From Allobosea sp. BH3 (lineage in GTDB: Bacteria > Pseudomonadota > Alphaproteobacteria > Rhizobiales > Beijerinckiaceae): DNA of 64,000 nucleotides. The notes beneath the pieces are model-generated. The model made no database searches. It was not told the DNA's origin and saw only the letters and a program-made list of their open reading frames with translations. The position numbers and the translations under genes were made by a program. Each line of letters starts with the position of its first letter. The first letter of the stretch is position 1. Positions 1-10,063 of this stretch are shown piece by piece. The stretch lies in contig NZ_JAIMCA010000002.1 of NCBI RefSeq assembly GCF_025499465.1, forward strand, positions 788,573-852,572. Reading direction: 5' to 3'.

Positions 1-1
1 G

Positions 2-328
2 CTGTCGCAGGGCTACATCATCACGGCACGCGCGAAGGGGCTAAGCCGCGGCCAGATCATCCGCAGCCATGTGATGCGCAATTCGAGCCTGCCGCTGGTC
101 ACGATCGCGGGCTACGCCTTCGGCTCGGCGCTCGGCGGCGCCGTCCTGCTCGAAACGGTGTTCACCTGGCCCGGACTCGGCCTGCTCCTCGTCGACTCGA
201 TCCGGCTGCGGGACAACATGACCGTGATCGGGGTCGTCATCTTCTCCGCCGTCGCCGTCATCGCCATGAACCTGATCGTCGATCTCCTCTACGCGGCGCT
301 CGATCCGCGCATCAGAACCACGCGGTGA
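2..328 (+). CDS. Dipeptide/oligopeptide ABC transporter permease, DppB type (5' truncated)
   Basis: Only the last 108 residues lie in the window; the gene begins upstream. The first visible residues contain the EAA loop (ARAKGLSRGQ), the cytoplasmic helix through which a permease contacts its ATPase. Two hydrophobic segments follow, then a C-terminus ending in DPRIR, the usual end of DppB/OppB proteins. The product would be one of two inner-membrane permeases of a peptide or nickel/opine-type importer, paired with the DppC-like gene that begins 11 bases after its stop. The substrate cannot be read from this fragment. The family call is strong. Confidence 0.9.
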   Translation: MSQGYIITARAKGLSRGQIIRSHVMRNSSLPLVTIAGYAFGSALGGAVLLETVFTWPGLGLLLVDSIRLRDNMTVIGVVIFSAVAVIAMNLIVDLLYAALDPRIRTTR

Positions 329-339
329 GGTCGCCAGAG

Positions 340-1238
340 ATGTCGGAACTCAAAACCTCCACGGCGCCTGCGGCCAGCAACGGCTTCTCCATCGGAAGCT
401 GGCAGGTCCATGTCGCGAACCTCTTCGGCACGCGCCACGGCGCGCTCGGAGCGAGCATCCTGCTTGTCCTGCTGCTCGTCGCCATAACGGCTCCGCTGAT
501 CGCGCCCTACAGCCCGCTCGAGCAGACGCAGGCGAGCCTGGCGCCGCCATCCGCCCAGTTCCTGTTCGGCACCGACAATATCGGCCGCGACGTCTTTTCG
601 CTCATTGTCCATGGCAGCCGCTCCTCGCTGATGGTCGGGCTCGGGGCCGCACTGGCCGCGCTGCTCATCGGCGGCACGCTGGGCATCCTCGCCGGCTATT
701 TCCAGGGACCGGTCGAAGCGGGGCTGATGCGCCTGGTGGAGCTGTTCCAGACGCTGCCCGTCATCATCCTCGTGCTCTGCGCCGTCGCCCTCTTCGGCTC
801 GAATTTCTGGCTGCTGATCGCCGCGGTGGCGCTGGCGATCTGGCCGATGGAAGCGCGCCTGGTCTACGGCCAGTACATCAAGTTGCGGGATCGCGAATTC
901 ATTGCCGCCGCGCGCGTCGCCGATCTCTCGACCGCGCACATCATGTTCCGGGAGATCCTGCCCAACGCGATCCAGCCCATCATCGTGCAGGTCGCGCTCG
1001 ACGCCAGCATCGCCATCCTCATCGAGGCTGGCCTCGGCTTCCTCGGCCTTTCCGATCCCAGCAAGGTGAGCTGGGGCCGGCTGCTCTTCGTGGCGCAGGA
1101 CTACATGGACAGCGCCTGGTGGATGAGCCTCTTCCCCGGCGCCGCCATCTGCATCACCGTCGTCGGCCTCAACCTCTTCGCAGACGGTCTCAACGAGGTC
1201 ATCGATCCCCGCAGCACGAGCGGGGTGGGAGGGCTGCA

Positions 1239-1242
<4 letters not shown>
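340..1242 (+). CDS. Dipeptide/oligopeptide ABC transporter permease, DppC type
   Basis: The 300-residue product is the second inner-membrane permease of a peptide-type ABC importer. The N-terminal hydrophobic segment lies near residues 36-56. The family motif GTDNIGRDVFS is at about 77-87, and the EAA loop (AARVADLSTAH into REILPNA) at about 189-210. ATG at 340 was chosen; a GTG at 325 overlapping the previous stop is an alternative that adds five residues. Length is normal for the family. The stop overlaps the start of the ATPase gene (ATGA), so translation is probably coupled within one operon with the flanking genes. Confidence 0.93.
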
Positions 1243-2047
<805 letters not shown>

Positions 2048-2051
<4 letters not shown>

Positions 2052-3082
2052 GCGAGCCGATCCTGCGCCTCAACGGTGTCGAGCAGATCTATCGCAGCCG
2101 CAACGCCAACGGACCGGGCTGGAACCAGCTACGTGCCGTCGACGGCGTCGATCTGGATATCAGGGAAGGCGAGACACTGGCGATCGTCGGCGAGTCGGGC
2201 TCAGGCAAGAGCACGCTCGCCAAGCTGCTGCTGCTGCTCAACCGCCCCACCACCGGCGAGGTCCAGTTCCGTGGTACCTCGCTGTCTGCACTCGCTTCCG
2301 CCGACTACCAGGCCTTTCGGCGACAGGTCCAGGCCGTCTTTCAGGACCCGGCCTCGTCGCTGAACCCGCGCATGACCGTGGAGCGCATGCTGGGTTACAT
2401 CGTTCAGCGCCACGCGCTCGCGACACCGGGCGAGACCCGCCAATTCCTCGCCGGCCACCTTGCCGCGGTCGGCCTGACCCCTCCCGAGAGCTATCTCGAG
2501 CGTTATCCCCACCAGCTGTCCGGGGGGCAGCAGCAGCGCATCGCGATCGCGCGCGCCATGATGCTGCGGCCGGCGATCATCATCGCCGATGAACCGCTCT
2601 CCAGCCTCGACGTCTCGGTCCAGGCGCAGGTCCTGCAGCTGATGCGGGACCTGCACAAGACGACCAATGTCGGCTTCGTCGTCATCAGCCACGATCTCGG
2701 CGCGATGGAGTCGATCGCTGACCGTACGGCGGTGATGTATCGCGGCCGCATCGTCGAGATCGGCCGCTCGATCTACGAGCGCCCCTTTCACCCCTATACG
2801 AAGCTTCTGCTGGATGCCCGGCTCTCGCTCGATCCGCGCCGGAGCCGGATCCGCAGCCTGAGCGCCGCGCCGCCGCGAGCCGACTCGTCCGAGCCTGCGC
2901 AGGGCGGTTGCCGCTTCCGCCAGCGCTGTGCCTACGCCATCGACATCTGCGCGGCGCAGGCCCCGGCGCTCAAGCCAGTGGATCAGGCCGGAACAATGGC
3001 CGCCTGCCACCGCGCCGAGGAGATCGGCGCGGTGGCAGGCAGGTCGGCGGAACCGGCGCGTCCCAGCCCGCTCGAGGTCTGA
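2048..3082 (+). CDS. Peptide ABC transporter ATP-binding protein, DppF type
   Basis: The second ATPase of the importer has 344 residues. Walker A GESGSGKST is at 48-56, followed by the LSGGQQQR signature, Walker B (IIIADEPLSSLD) and an H-loop in VVISHDLG. The C-terminal extension carries the cysteine cluster CRFRQRCAYAIDIC typical of the oligopeptide/dipeptide transporter C-terminal domain. It overlaps the previous gene by four bases (ATGA) and precedes the binding-protein gene by 40 bases, completing a permease-permease-ATPase-ATPase-binding protein operon. About 20 C-terminal residues rich in Ala, Glu and Pro look dispensable. Confidence 0.93.
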
Positions 3083-3122
3083 CCAACCAAGCAGCCACCA
3101 TAACAACGAGGGAGAGCACATC

Positions 3123-4754
3123 ATGAAAGCGATCAAGGGGTATGGAGCCGGGCCGATCCGCCAGCTGCGCGCGATCGCGCTCCTTGCCGGAGCGATGAGC
3201 CTTTCAGCGGCAGGGGCACTGGCCGACGACGGCAAGCCGGTTCGCGGCGGCACCGTCATCGCCGCGCTGAATTCGACGACGATCCCCAACTTGAACACGC
3301 AGATGACGTCTTCGGTGCCGGCGCTGTTCGCGGCGGATGTCTGGGCGGACGGTCTCATGACCTATGATCGCGACGCCAATCGCCTTCCCCGCTTGGCCAC
3401 CAGCTGGACCGTCTCCGAGGATGGCAAGACTTACACCTTCACCCTCCGCGAGGGCGTCAAATGGTCGGACGGCAAGCCGTTCACGGCCACCGACGTGGTC
3501 TTCACCCTGGAGAACTTCGGCAAGTTCAACACCTACCTCACCAAGCTCATGCCTCTGGTCGACAAGGCCTCGGCGCCCGACGACAAGACCTTCGTTCTGA
3601 CGCTGAAGGAGCCGCTGACCGCGACGCTCGACCTCTTCGACAAGGAGGTGTTTCCGCTGATGCCGAAGCACATCTACGAGGGGAAGGACATCGCCACGCA
3701 CCCGGCCAATATCGCGCCAGTCGGCCTTGGCCCGTTCAAGTTCGATAAGTGGGTGAGCGGCCAGTCGATCACCTTCGTGCGCAACCCGCACTACTGGGAG
3801 GCGCCCAAGCCCCATCTGGACTCGGTGATCTTCGCGCTGATCCCCAGCCCCCAGCAGCGCCTCAACGCCATCGTCAACGGCGAGGTGAACTGGTTCCGCC
3901 CCGAGGTGGTGCAGGTTCCGGCGACACAGCAGGCGGCCAAGCGCGGCACGTTCCGTGTGGTGCCGATCATGACGAACGCGCCTGAAACGGCCGTGATCGA
4001 CTTCAACCTGCGGCGTTCGCCGATCAACAACGTCAAGGTCCGGCAGGCCCTGTTCCATGCGATCGACCGTCAGCGCATCGTGCAGGACGTCTATCAGGGA
4101 CTGGCCGAGACCGCGAAGAACGCCATCCCGACGCAGTTCAAGAACCTGCACGACTCCTCGGTCAACTACGACACGATGTATGCCTATGACCCGAAGAAGG
4201 CTGCGCAGCTGCTCGATGAAGCCGGCTTCCCGCTGAAGGACGGAAAGCGCTTCGCGCTGGAGCTCGCCGTGATCTCGGCAGCTCCATATGACGCCGTCGC
4301 CCAGGTCATCCAGGCTCAGTGGACGGCGATCGGCATCGACGTGAAGCTCAGCGCGCTCGACCTGCAGATCTGGACCAACAAGGTCTATACGCAGCACGAT
4401 TTCGATGCATCGATCATCTCGTTGACCGGCCGATCGAACCCTGTCCTCGGCGTCGACCGCAGCTTCGTCTGCAACAAGACGAGCGTGCCGTTCGCCAACC
4501 CGACGGGCTACTGCAACCCCGAATTCGACAAGGTCGCTGCTGATGCGGCATCGGCGCCGCTGGACAAGCAGAAGGCGCTTTACAAGACCTATGCCGAAAT
4601 CGTCGCCCGCGATCTCAATCAGCTCGCACTGACGAACGCCCGGGTCTTCGAAGCCGTTACCAACAACTTCAAGAACTTGGACGCCCAGTTCAACTTCGCG
4701 TTCAACACCCATCCGAACTGGGCGGAAGCCTGGCTCCCCAAAGACAAGCAGTAA
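3123..4754 (+). CDS. Peptide-type ABC transporter periplasmic substrate-binding protein (SBP_bac_5)
   Basis: This 543-residue family 5 extracellular solute-binding protein has a Sec signal peptide: basic residues, a hydrophobic stretch at about 16-33, and an ALA-DD cleavage site near residue 34. Recognisable family features are RGGTVIAAL at the mature N-terminus, the YTFTLREGVKWSDGKPFTATDVVFTL region (split here as YTFTLREGVKWSDG and ATDVVFTL), and RQALFHAIDRQRIV in the second lobe. The ATG at 3123 follows a GGGAG ribosome site (gagggagagc). Being last in the transporter operon fits a high-copy binding protein. Ligand identity (peptide, opine, glycoside or other) cannot be read from sequence. 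Confidence 0.93.
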   Translation: MKAIKGYGAGPIRQLRAIALLAGAMSLSAAGALADDGKPVRGGTVIAALNSTTIPNLNTQMTSSVPALFAADVWADGLMTYDRDANRLPRLATSWTVSEDGKTYTFTLREGVKWSDGKPFTATDVVFTLENFGKFNTYLTKLMPLVDKASAPDDKTFVLTLKEPLTATLDLFDKEVFPLMPKHIYEGKDIATHPANIAPVGLGPFKFDKWVSGQSITFVRNPHYWEAPKPHLDSVIFALIPSPQQRLNAIVNGEVNWFRPEVVQVPATQQAAKRGTFRVVPIMTNAPETAVIDFNLRRSPINNVKVRQALFHAIDRQRIVQDVYQGLAETAKNAIPTQFKNLHDSSVNYDTMYAYDPKKAAQLLDEAGFPLKDGKRFALELAVISAAPYDAVAQVIQAQWTAIGIDVKLSALDLQIWTNKVYTQHDFDASIISLTGRSNPVLGVDRSFVCNKTSVPFANPTGYCNPEFDKVAADAASAPLDKQKALYKTYAEIVARDLNQLALTNARVFEAVTNNFKNLDAQFNFAFNTHPNWAEAWLPKDKQ

Positions 4755-4814
4755 TCCGACGAAATCCCGCGCACGCGGCCGCGGAAGCACGCCGCTATCC
4801 GAAGGAAGCAAGCC

Positions 4815-6938
4815 TTGCACATCGACGTCACTCCCATGGTCAAGCCACGCTCCGTGGCGATTGTCGGCGCTTCGGCCAAGCGCGTCACGCAAGGCAACGT
4901 CGTCATCAGCAACCTCAAATCCTGGGGTTATGCGGGCGAGATTCTGCCGGTCCATCCTCAGGCCGAGGAAATCGACGGTCTTCGAGCGATCAACTCGATC
5001 GGCGAGATCCGTGATGAGACGGATCTCGCCATCATCGCGATCCCGGCGGCCCATGTGCCCAGCATGCTTCAGGAGCTCGAAGCCAGCTCGGTTCGCTCCG
5101 CCATCGTCTTCACCAACGGCTTCTCGCATGATGAGGAAGCTGCCATCCGGGCCTTCGGCGCCCAAAGCCGCATCATCGTGCACGGTCCCAACTGCATGGG
5201 CCTCGTCAATTTCACGGACTCGATTCCGCTCTATCCGTCCCGGCCGTCGCTGCGGCTAAAGCCGGGCAATGTCGCGCTTGTCGCGCAGTCGGGCTCGGCC
5301 GCCATTTCGGTGATGAATTCGACGGTCGTCGGCCTGTCGAAGGTCGTCACGGTCGGCAGCGAGTTTCAGGTCTCGGCCGCGGACTATATTCGCTGGCTCG
5401 CGGACGATGACGAGACGCGCGTCATCGGTGTGGTCGCGGAATCGATCAAGTCTCCGCATGCGTTGGCCGAGGCGGCCGAATGCGTCCACGCCGCCGGCAA
5501 GTCGCTCGTGGTCCTCAAGGTCGGGCGGTCGGATGTCGGGCTCGCGGCGACGCAGGCGCATACCGGCGCGCTCGTCAGCGACAGCGACGCCTATGACAGC
5601 TTCTTCCGCGAAACCAACATCGCGACCGTCTCCGATTACGACGAGCTCATCGCCTCCCTCGAATGCGCTGCCGTGGCGCGGCGGATGGTGCGCGGCGCGA
5701 GCATCGGCATCGTCGGGATTTCCGGCGGGCAGACGGCGCTCGCCTGCGACGTCGCCGACGCACAGGGCGTCGCGGTCGCAGCGTTCGAGCCGGCAACGGT
5801 GGAGCGGCTGCGCGCAGCCTTGCCCGGTACGTCGGGGAACAACCCGGTGGATTTCGGCGCAACCGTCAATGTCGAGGATCGCAACACACCGGACGCCATG
5901 CAGGCCGTCCTCAACGACGCGCAGGTCGGCGCGGTCGTGGCGCTGCAGGACACGCAGGAGAGCCTGAATCCCGCGACCCTGCAGAACTACATGAACATCC
6001 TCGGTGTCTATGCCGCGGCGGGCAAATCGAGCCAGACGCCGCTGGTCGTCATTTCGCCGACGTCGGAGAACCTCGATCCAGGCGTCCGCGCGACGCTGCT
6101 GGAGCACGGCGTTCCCTTGCTGCGCGGCATGAGCCCGGGGCTTCGCGCTGTCGGAAACCTAGCGCTGGGCAAGCCGGGGCCTGCCGGAAGCTGGGCGCGC
6201 CAGCATGGGCCGAGGACATCGCCCTTCAACCCGCAGGCCACCAGCCTCCGAGCGGAGATCGCGGCGAGCCCCGGCAACACGCTCGATGCGGCGCTCTCCT
6301 TCGGGCTGCTGCACGCCTATGGCATCCCGGTCACCAGGTCGATCGTCGTCAAGGACGAGCACGAAGCCGTGGCCCGCAAGGACGAGATCGGCTTTCCCAT
6401 GGTGGTCAAGGTCGCGTCGCGCGATGTGCAGCACCGCTCGGATGTCGGGGGAGTGCTGCTCGACATCGGCAACGGTGACGAGCTGCGTGCCGCCATCGCG
6501 ACCATCGCCAGCAATGTCGCCAAGGCTCTGCCCAACGCGACGATCGATGGCTACGAGCTACAGGAGCAGCTGGTCGATGCCGTGGAGGCGATGGCCGGCT
6601 TCACGGATGCATCGCCCTTCGGACAGATGATCGTTCTGGGAAGCGGCGGCACGCTCGTCGAGCTGCTGGCGGACCGCGCGGTGGCGCTCGGCCCGCTCAA
6701 GCACGATGAGGCGCAGGCGATGCTGGCGAAGACCAGGCTGCATCGACTGTTGTCCGGCTACCGGAATCTGATGACGCCCACCGACACGGCGCCGTTGGTC
6801 GACGTCGCCATCCACTTGTCCGAGCTCGCCAGCGACCTGGGAGACGTCATCGCCGCCTGCGACCTCAACCCGGTGCTCGTCCGCAAGGGCACCGGCGAGA
6901 TCCGCGTCGTCGACGCGCTCTTCGTGCGTCGCTCGTAG
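4815..6938 (+). CDS. Acyl-CoA synthetase, ADP/NDP-forming (acetate-CoA ligase family)
   Basis: This 707-residue fused enzyme makes an acyl-CoA from a carboxylic acid, CoA and ATP, releasing ADP and phosphate. Domains in order are CoA-binding (about 8-105, SVAIVGAS start), succinyl-CoA-ligase-like flavodoxin domains (about 150-460), and C-terminal ATP-grasp (about 480-700, with GFPMVVKVAS). The likely phosphorylated His is His249 in AHTGAL. The start is TTG at 4815 with a GGAAG site upstream; ATG at 4836 (MVKPRSVAIVG) is a possible shorter start. It is co-oriented with the peptide transporter and 60 bases behind it, so it may activate the imported compound. The acyl substrate is unknown. Confidence 0.9.
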   Translation: MHIDVTPMVKPRSVAIVGASAKRVTQGNVVISNLKSWGYAGEILPVHPQAEEIDGLRAINSIGEIRDETDLAIIAIPAAHVPSMLQELEASSVRSAIVFTNGFSHDEEAAIRAFGAQSRIIVHGPNCMGLVNFTDSIPLYPSRPSLRLKPGNVALVAQSGSAAISVMNSTVVGLSKVVTVGSEFQVSAADYIRWLADDDETRVIGVVAESIKSPHALAEAAECVHAAGKSLVVLKVGRSDVGLAATQAHTGALVSDSDAYDSFFRETNIATVSDYDELIASLECAAVARRMVRGASIGIVGISGGQTALACDVADAQGVAVAAFEPATVERLRAALPGTSGNNPVDFGATVNVEDRNTPDAMQAVLNDAQVGAVVALQDTQESLNPATLQNYMNILGVYAAAGKSSQTPLVVISPTSENLDPGVRATLLEHGVPLLRGMSPGLRAVGNLALGKPGPAGSWARQHGPRTSPFNPQATSLRAEIAASPGNTLDAALSFGLLHAYGIPVTRSIVVKDEHEAVARKDEIGFPMVVKVASRDVQHRSDVGGVLLDIGNGDELRAAIATIASNVAKALPNATIDGYELQEQLVDAVEAMAGFTDASPFGQMIVLGSGGTLVELLADRAVALGPLKHDEAQAMLAKTRLHRLLSGYRNLMTPTDTAPLVDVAIHLSELASDLGDVIAACDLNPVLVRKGTGEIRVVDALFVRRS

Positions 6939-6954
6939 CGCTGAAAACGTCGGT

Positions 6955-6980
6955 GCCGCCTGCATCCGGCAGCAGGCGGC
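6955..6980. terminator. GC-rich hairpin between convergent genes
   Basis: A perfect 9-base inverted repeat (GCCGCCTGC / GCAGGCGGC) with an 8-base loop lies 16 bases after the acyl-CoA synthetase stop and before the end of the convergent TetR gene. There is no T-run, so intrinsic termination is not certain. Its place between converging genes makes a bidirectional terminator or transcript-end stabiliser the simplest reading. Confidence 0.4.
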
Positions 6981-7038
6981 GCTCGGCCCGGCCGCAGCTC
7001 CGGCGCCCGTCCGGCGCGGCTCGAAATGTTCGTCGGGC

Positions 7039-7704
7039 CTACGCGCCTTGGACGCCATAGATCGCGGAGAACCACATCTGCGAGAGGGTCGTCGCGACAA
7101 GTTGCGGATCGTCCTCGAACTCCGCGAGCGCCGGCTGGGTCTGGCTGTAGATCTTGAGCAGGAGTTCGTCGACCATGCCGATCAGGCAGAAGATCGTCAG
7201 GCGCAGCCGTGCCCGGTCCCAGCGATCCAGTTCGCCCTCGCGCCTCAGGCGTTCGATGACCCGGCCGACCATGGCGGCATCCGCATGCCGGCCCACCTCC
7301 GCGATGACCTCGTCCTCGTCCTTCAGCCGGAAATGGCAACGCATCAGCCCGACATTGCGGCGGAAGCACTCGACATAATGCAGGTTGGCCTGGTGAATGG
7401 CCTCGAACTGCGAAGCGTCGCGGGGAATCGGCAGACGCGAAGCGCGCACGAATCTGAAATAATCTGCTATCGTCTTGGCGACGACGCTGCGCTTGTCGGT
7501 GAAATAACGGTAAAATGTTCCGTGTGCGACGCCCGCCGTATTGGCGATGAGATTGACCGTTATCGCATGGTAATTCTTCTCGCAAAGCAATTTCGCGGTC
7601 GCTATCTCGATCTGTATCTCGGTGCGAATTATTTTCTTTTCGCCGTGAGCTGCCGCCAGGCGCTTCTCAAGGTACGAGACATAATCGAATTCTTCCCCGC
7701 TCAA
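7039..7704 (-). CDS. TetR/AcrR family transcriptional regulator
   Basis: This 221-residue TetR-type repressor has its DNA-binding helix-turn-helix at about residues 30-65 (ATAKLLCEKNYHAITVNLIA then GVAHGTFYRYF). The GTFYRYF motif is diagnostic. The remaining all-helical part would bind the ligand and dimerise. No ATG is available at the right place. TTG at 7704 was chosen because GAGG lies 8 bases upstream and the protein then has a normal length. The gene is divergent from the PotA-like ATPase, and a palindrome in the shared region is a candidate operator. The likely ligand is a substrate or CoA ester of the adjacent pathway; this is inference. Confidence 0.88.
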   Translation of the reverse strand: MSGEEFDYVSYLEKRLAAAHGEKKIIRTEIQIEIATAKLLCEKNYHAITVNLIANTAGVAHGTFYRYFTDKRSVVAKTIADYFRFVRASRLPIPRDASQFEAIHQANLHYVECFRRNVGLMRCHFRLKDEDEVIAEVGRHADAAMVGRVIERLRREGELDRWDRARLRLTIFCLIGMVDELLLKIYSQTQPALAEFEDDPQLVATTLSQMWFSAIYGVQGA

Positions 7705-7785
7705 GAAATCAGCCTCGCTTGTCCCGCGCGTTTCGCTTGTATCAGGGCGGCGGCCCGGAGCGCAAATCGCGGTGGCCAAAGGCGC

Positions 7786-7836
7786 TTGACAAAAAATGAC
7801 ATCGTCGTCAGTTTTTTCGCATACCCGCGACGGGAG
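7786..7836 (+). promoter_or_regulatory. Divergent regulatory region: -35-like box, TetR-type palindrome and RBS
   Basis: TTGACA at 7786-7791 is a good -35 match, though no strong -10 box is seen at 16-18 bases. The interrupted palindrome TGAC-N6-GTCA at 7797-7810 is flanked by A and T runs (aaaaaa before, gtttttt after), so the symmetry extends outward. This is a typical size and shape for a TetR-family operator and would overlap the promoter. CGGGAG at 7831-7836 is the ribosome site for the ATG at 7846. Autoregulation plus control of the transporter operon is inferred from position. Confidence 0.45.
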
Positions 7837-7845
7837 CCGCAATAG

Positions 7846-8901
7846 ATGAGTTCCACCGGTGCGACGATCGACTTTCGGAACGTGCGGAAGTCCTATGGGA
7901 AGTTCGTCGCGCTTGAGAATTTCTCGATGCATGTCGGGCGGGGGGAATTCATGACGCTGCTCGGCGCCAGCGGCTCGGGGAAGACCACCGCGCTCAACGC
8001 GCTGGCCGGTTTCACCGACATCGATAGCGGCGAGATCCTGATCGACGGCGTATCGATCACCAATCTGCCGACCGAGAAGCGCGAGATCGGCATGGTGTTC
8101 CAGAGCTATTCGCTGTTCCCGCATCGGAGCGTCTTGCGCAACGTTTCATTCCCCCTGGAAATGCGCGGCGTTCCGCGCGCCGAAGCCCGGCGTCGTTCGG
8201 AGAAGGCGCTCGCGATGGTGCGGATGGACGCCCTTGTCGATCGCATGCCGCACGAACTTTCGGGCGGCCAGCGGCAACGGGTCGCGTTCGCCCGCGCTGT
8301 CGTGTTCGAGCCCCGCGTGCTCCTGATGGACGAGCCGCTCGGGGCCCTCGACCTGAAGCTGCGCGAGACGCTCCAGCTCGAGATCAAGGCCTATCAGCGC
8401 CAGATCGGCTGCACGGTCATCTACGTGACCCATGACCAGGGCGAAGCGCTGACGCTGTCGGACCGCGTGGCGGTGATGGACAAGGGGCGCGTCTTGCAGG
8501 TCGGCCCGCCCGAGGAGCTCTACGACCGGCCGCGCTCGCGCTTCGTCGCCGAGTTCATCGGTGCGAACAACCTGCTGACGGTGGAGCGTGCCGAGAACGG
8601 CGGCATGGCCCTGGAGGGCCTTGGCCCCATCAAGGGCGACATCGCACATCTTTCCGGCGCGGAGTTCGTCTCGATCCGGCCGGAGCTCGTCCGGGTTCGC
8701 CATGGCGGCGGCGGTGCCCACCCGGCCCGGCTGAAGGAGACGGTCTTCTTCGGCAACTCCGTACGCTACGTGCTGCTGACCGACGCGGACAAGGAGATTT
8801 CGGCGATCGAGCCGCGCCGGCCGGGGCAGGAGATACGGCCGGCCGGTGCCAGGGTCGGCTTCGACCTCGACACGACCGACCTCGTCGCACTGACCGCTTG
8901 A
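7846..8901 (+). CDS. ABC transporter ATP-binding protein, PotA-like (spermidine/putrescine class)
   Basis: This 351-residue cytoplasmic ATPase has Walker A GASGSGKTT at 40-48, Q-loop in VFQSYSLFPH, signature LSGGQRQR at 138-145, Walker B LLMDEPLGALD at 159-169 and H-loop in YVTHDQGEA. A C-terminal TOBE-type regulatory domain runs from about residue 250. It is the first gene of a potA-potD-potB-potC-like set (ATPase, binding protein, two permeases) that continues into acyl-CoA ligase and enoyl-CoA hydratase genes. That context argues for import of a compound destined for CoA-dependent breakdown rather than polyamines. Family assignment is firm; substrate is unknown. Confidence 0.93.
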   Translation: MSSTGATIDFRNVRKSYGKFVALENFSMHVGRGEFMTLLGASGSGKTTALNALAGFTDIDSGEILIDGVSITNLPTEKREIGMVFQSYSLFPHRSVLRNVSFPLEMRGVPRAEARRRSEKALAMVRMDALVDRMPHELSGGQRQRVAFARAVVFEPRVLLMDEPLGALDLKLRETLQLEIKAYQRQIGCTVIYVTHDQGEALTLSDRVAVMDKGRVLQVGPPEELYDRPRSRFVAEFIGANNLLTVERAENGGMALEGLGPIKGDIAHLSGAEFVSIRPELVRVRHGGGGAHPARLKETVFFGNSVRYVLLTDADKEISAIEPRRPGQEIRPAGARVGFDLDTTDLVALTA

Positions 8902-8932
8902 TAACAATCAACAATATCGGAAGGGGATTGTC

Positions 8933-9982
8933 ATGACGAAGATGACCAGGCGAGCCTTCGGCATCGGGGCCGGCACCGCGGCTGCTTCCTTGGCAGCCGG
9001 ATTTCCGGCGTTCGCGCAAGAGACGACGATCGTCGTCAACGGCTCCGGCGGAGCCTTGGCGACGATGATCACCAAGATCTTCGAGGAGCCCTTCACCAAG
9101 GAAACCGGGATCAAGGTCAAGCCGACGGCGCCGGTCAGCCTTCCGAAGCTCAAGGCGATGGTCGAATCCGGCAATGTCGAGTGGGACCTGACCGAACTCA
9201 ACGGCGACGACGTCGTCACCGCCACCAAGGCCGGCTGGCTGATGCCGATCGACTACGCGATCATCGACCCCGACAACAAGCTGCCGGCCATCGCAAAGCA
9301 GCCGACGGCGATGGTGCGCGCCTCCTACTCGACGGTGATGGCGTTCCGGACCGACAAGTTCGGCCAAGGCAAGGCCCCGCAATCCTGGGCCGATTTCTGG
9401 GATGTGAAGGCTTTCCCGGGGCCGCGCTCCCTGGAGAACTCGCCGAAGGGCAATCTTGAATTCGCCCTGCTCGCCGATGGCGTCGCGCCCGACAAGCTCT
9501 ACCCGATCGACGTCGACCGCGCCTTCAGGAAGCTCGACCAGCTGAAGAAGCACATTCCGGTCTGGTGGACGAACGGTGCCCAGCATGTGCAGCTGCTCAT
9601 CGATGGCGAGGTCAACCTGACCTCCTGCTGGAACGGCCGGATCACGCCGCTGAAGAACGAAGGCAAGCCGGTCGACATCACCTTCAAGGGCGGCGCCCTG
9701 ATGCTGTCCTATCTGGGCATCCCGAAGGGGGCGCGTCATCCCAGGGAAGCGATGCGGTTCATGAAGTTCCGGATGGACCCGGTCGCCTCGGCCGCCTTCG
9801 TCAAGCAGGTGCCTTACCCCGGCTTCGTGCCGGGCATGACCGAGCTGCTGGAGCCCGCCTTCGCGGCGACCTTGCCGACATCGCCGGAGAACGCCGCCGT
9901 GCAGTTCGAGTTCAACAGCGCCTGGTGGGCCGAGAACATCGATGCCATCACCACCCGCTGGAACGAATGGCTGCTGATCTGA
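8933..9982 (+). CDS. PotD-like ABC transporter substrate-binding protein with Tat signal
   Basis: This 349-residue periplasmic binding protein belongs to the spermidine/putrescine-like (SBP_bac_8-like) group. Its N-terminus TRRAFGIGAGTAAASLAAG is a twin-arginine signal (Arg-Arg at residues 6-7), ending at an AFAQE cleavage site near residue 30. The mature protein has the usual two-lobe pattern (GSGGALATMI near the N-terminus). It lies 31 bases after the ATPase gene behind a GGAAGGGG ribosome site. The order ATPase-binding protein-permease-permease is common in rhizobial Pot-like clusters. The ligand is unknown. Confidence 0.92.
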   Translation: MTKMTRRAFGIGAGTAAASLAAGFPAFAQETTIVVNGSGGALATMITKIFEEPFTKETGIKVKPTAPVSLPKLKAMVESGNVEWDLTELNGDDVVTATKAGWLMPIDYAIIDPDNKLPAIAKQPTAMVRASYSTVMAFRTDKFGQGKAPQSWADFWDVKAFPGPRSLENSPKGNLEFALLADGVAPDKLYPIDVDRAFRKLDQLKKHIPVWWTNGAQHVQLLIDGEVNLTSCWNGRITPLKNEGKPVDITFKGGALMLSYLGIPKGARHPREAMRFMKFRMDPVASAAFVKQVPYPGFVPGMTELLEPAFAATLPTSPENAAVQFEFNSAWWAENIDAITTRWNEWLLI

Positions 9983-10063
9983 CCCCCGAACTTGCCCCGA
10001 GTTCGACCTGATCCGACTCCGGCCCAGGCAGACCGCCTGGCCTCGCGAAAGTCTGCCGTCGCC

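Noticed and set aside
3204..5183. A 659-codon - strand frame across the peptide-binding protein and the CoA synthetase
   Set aside because: It spans two real genes and their gap in antisense, with shadow-type composition and no domain.
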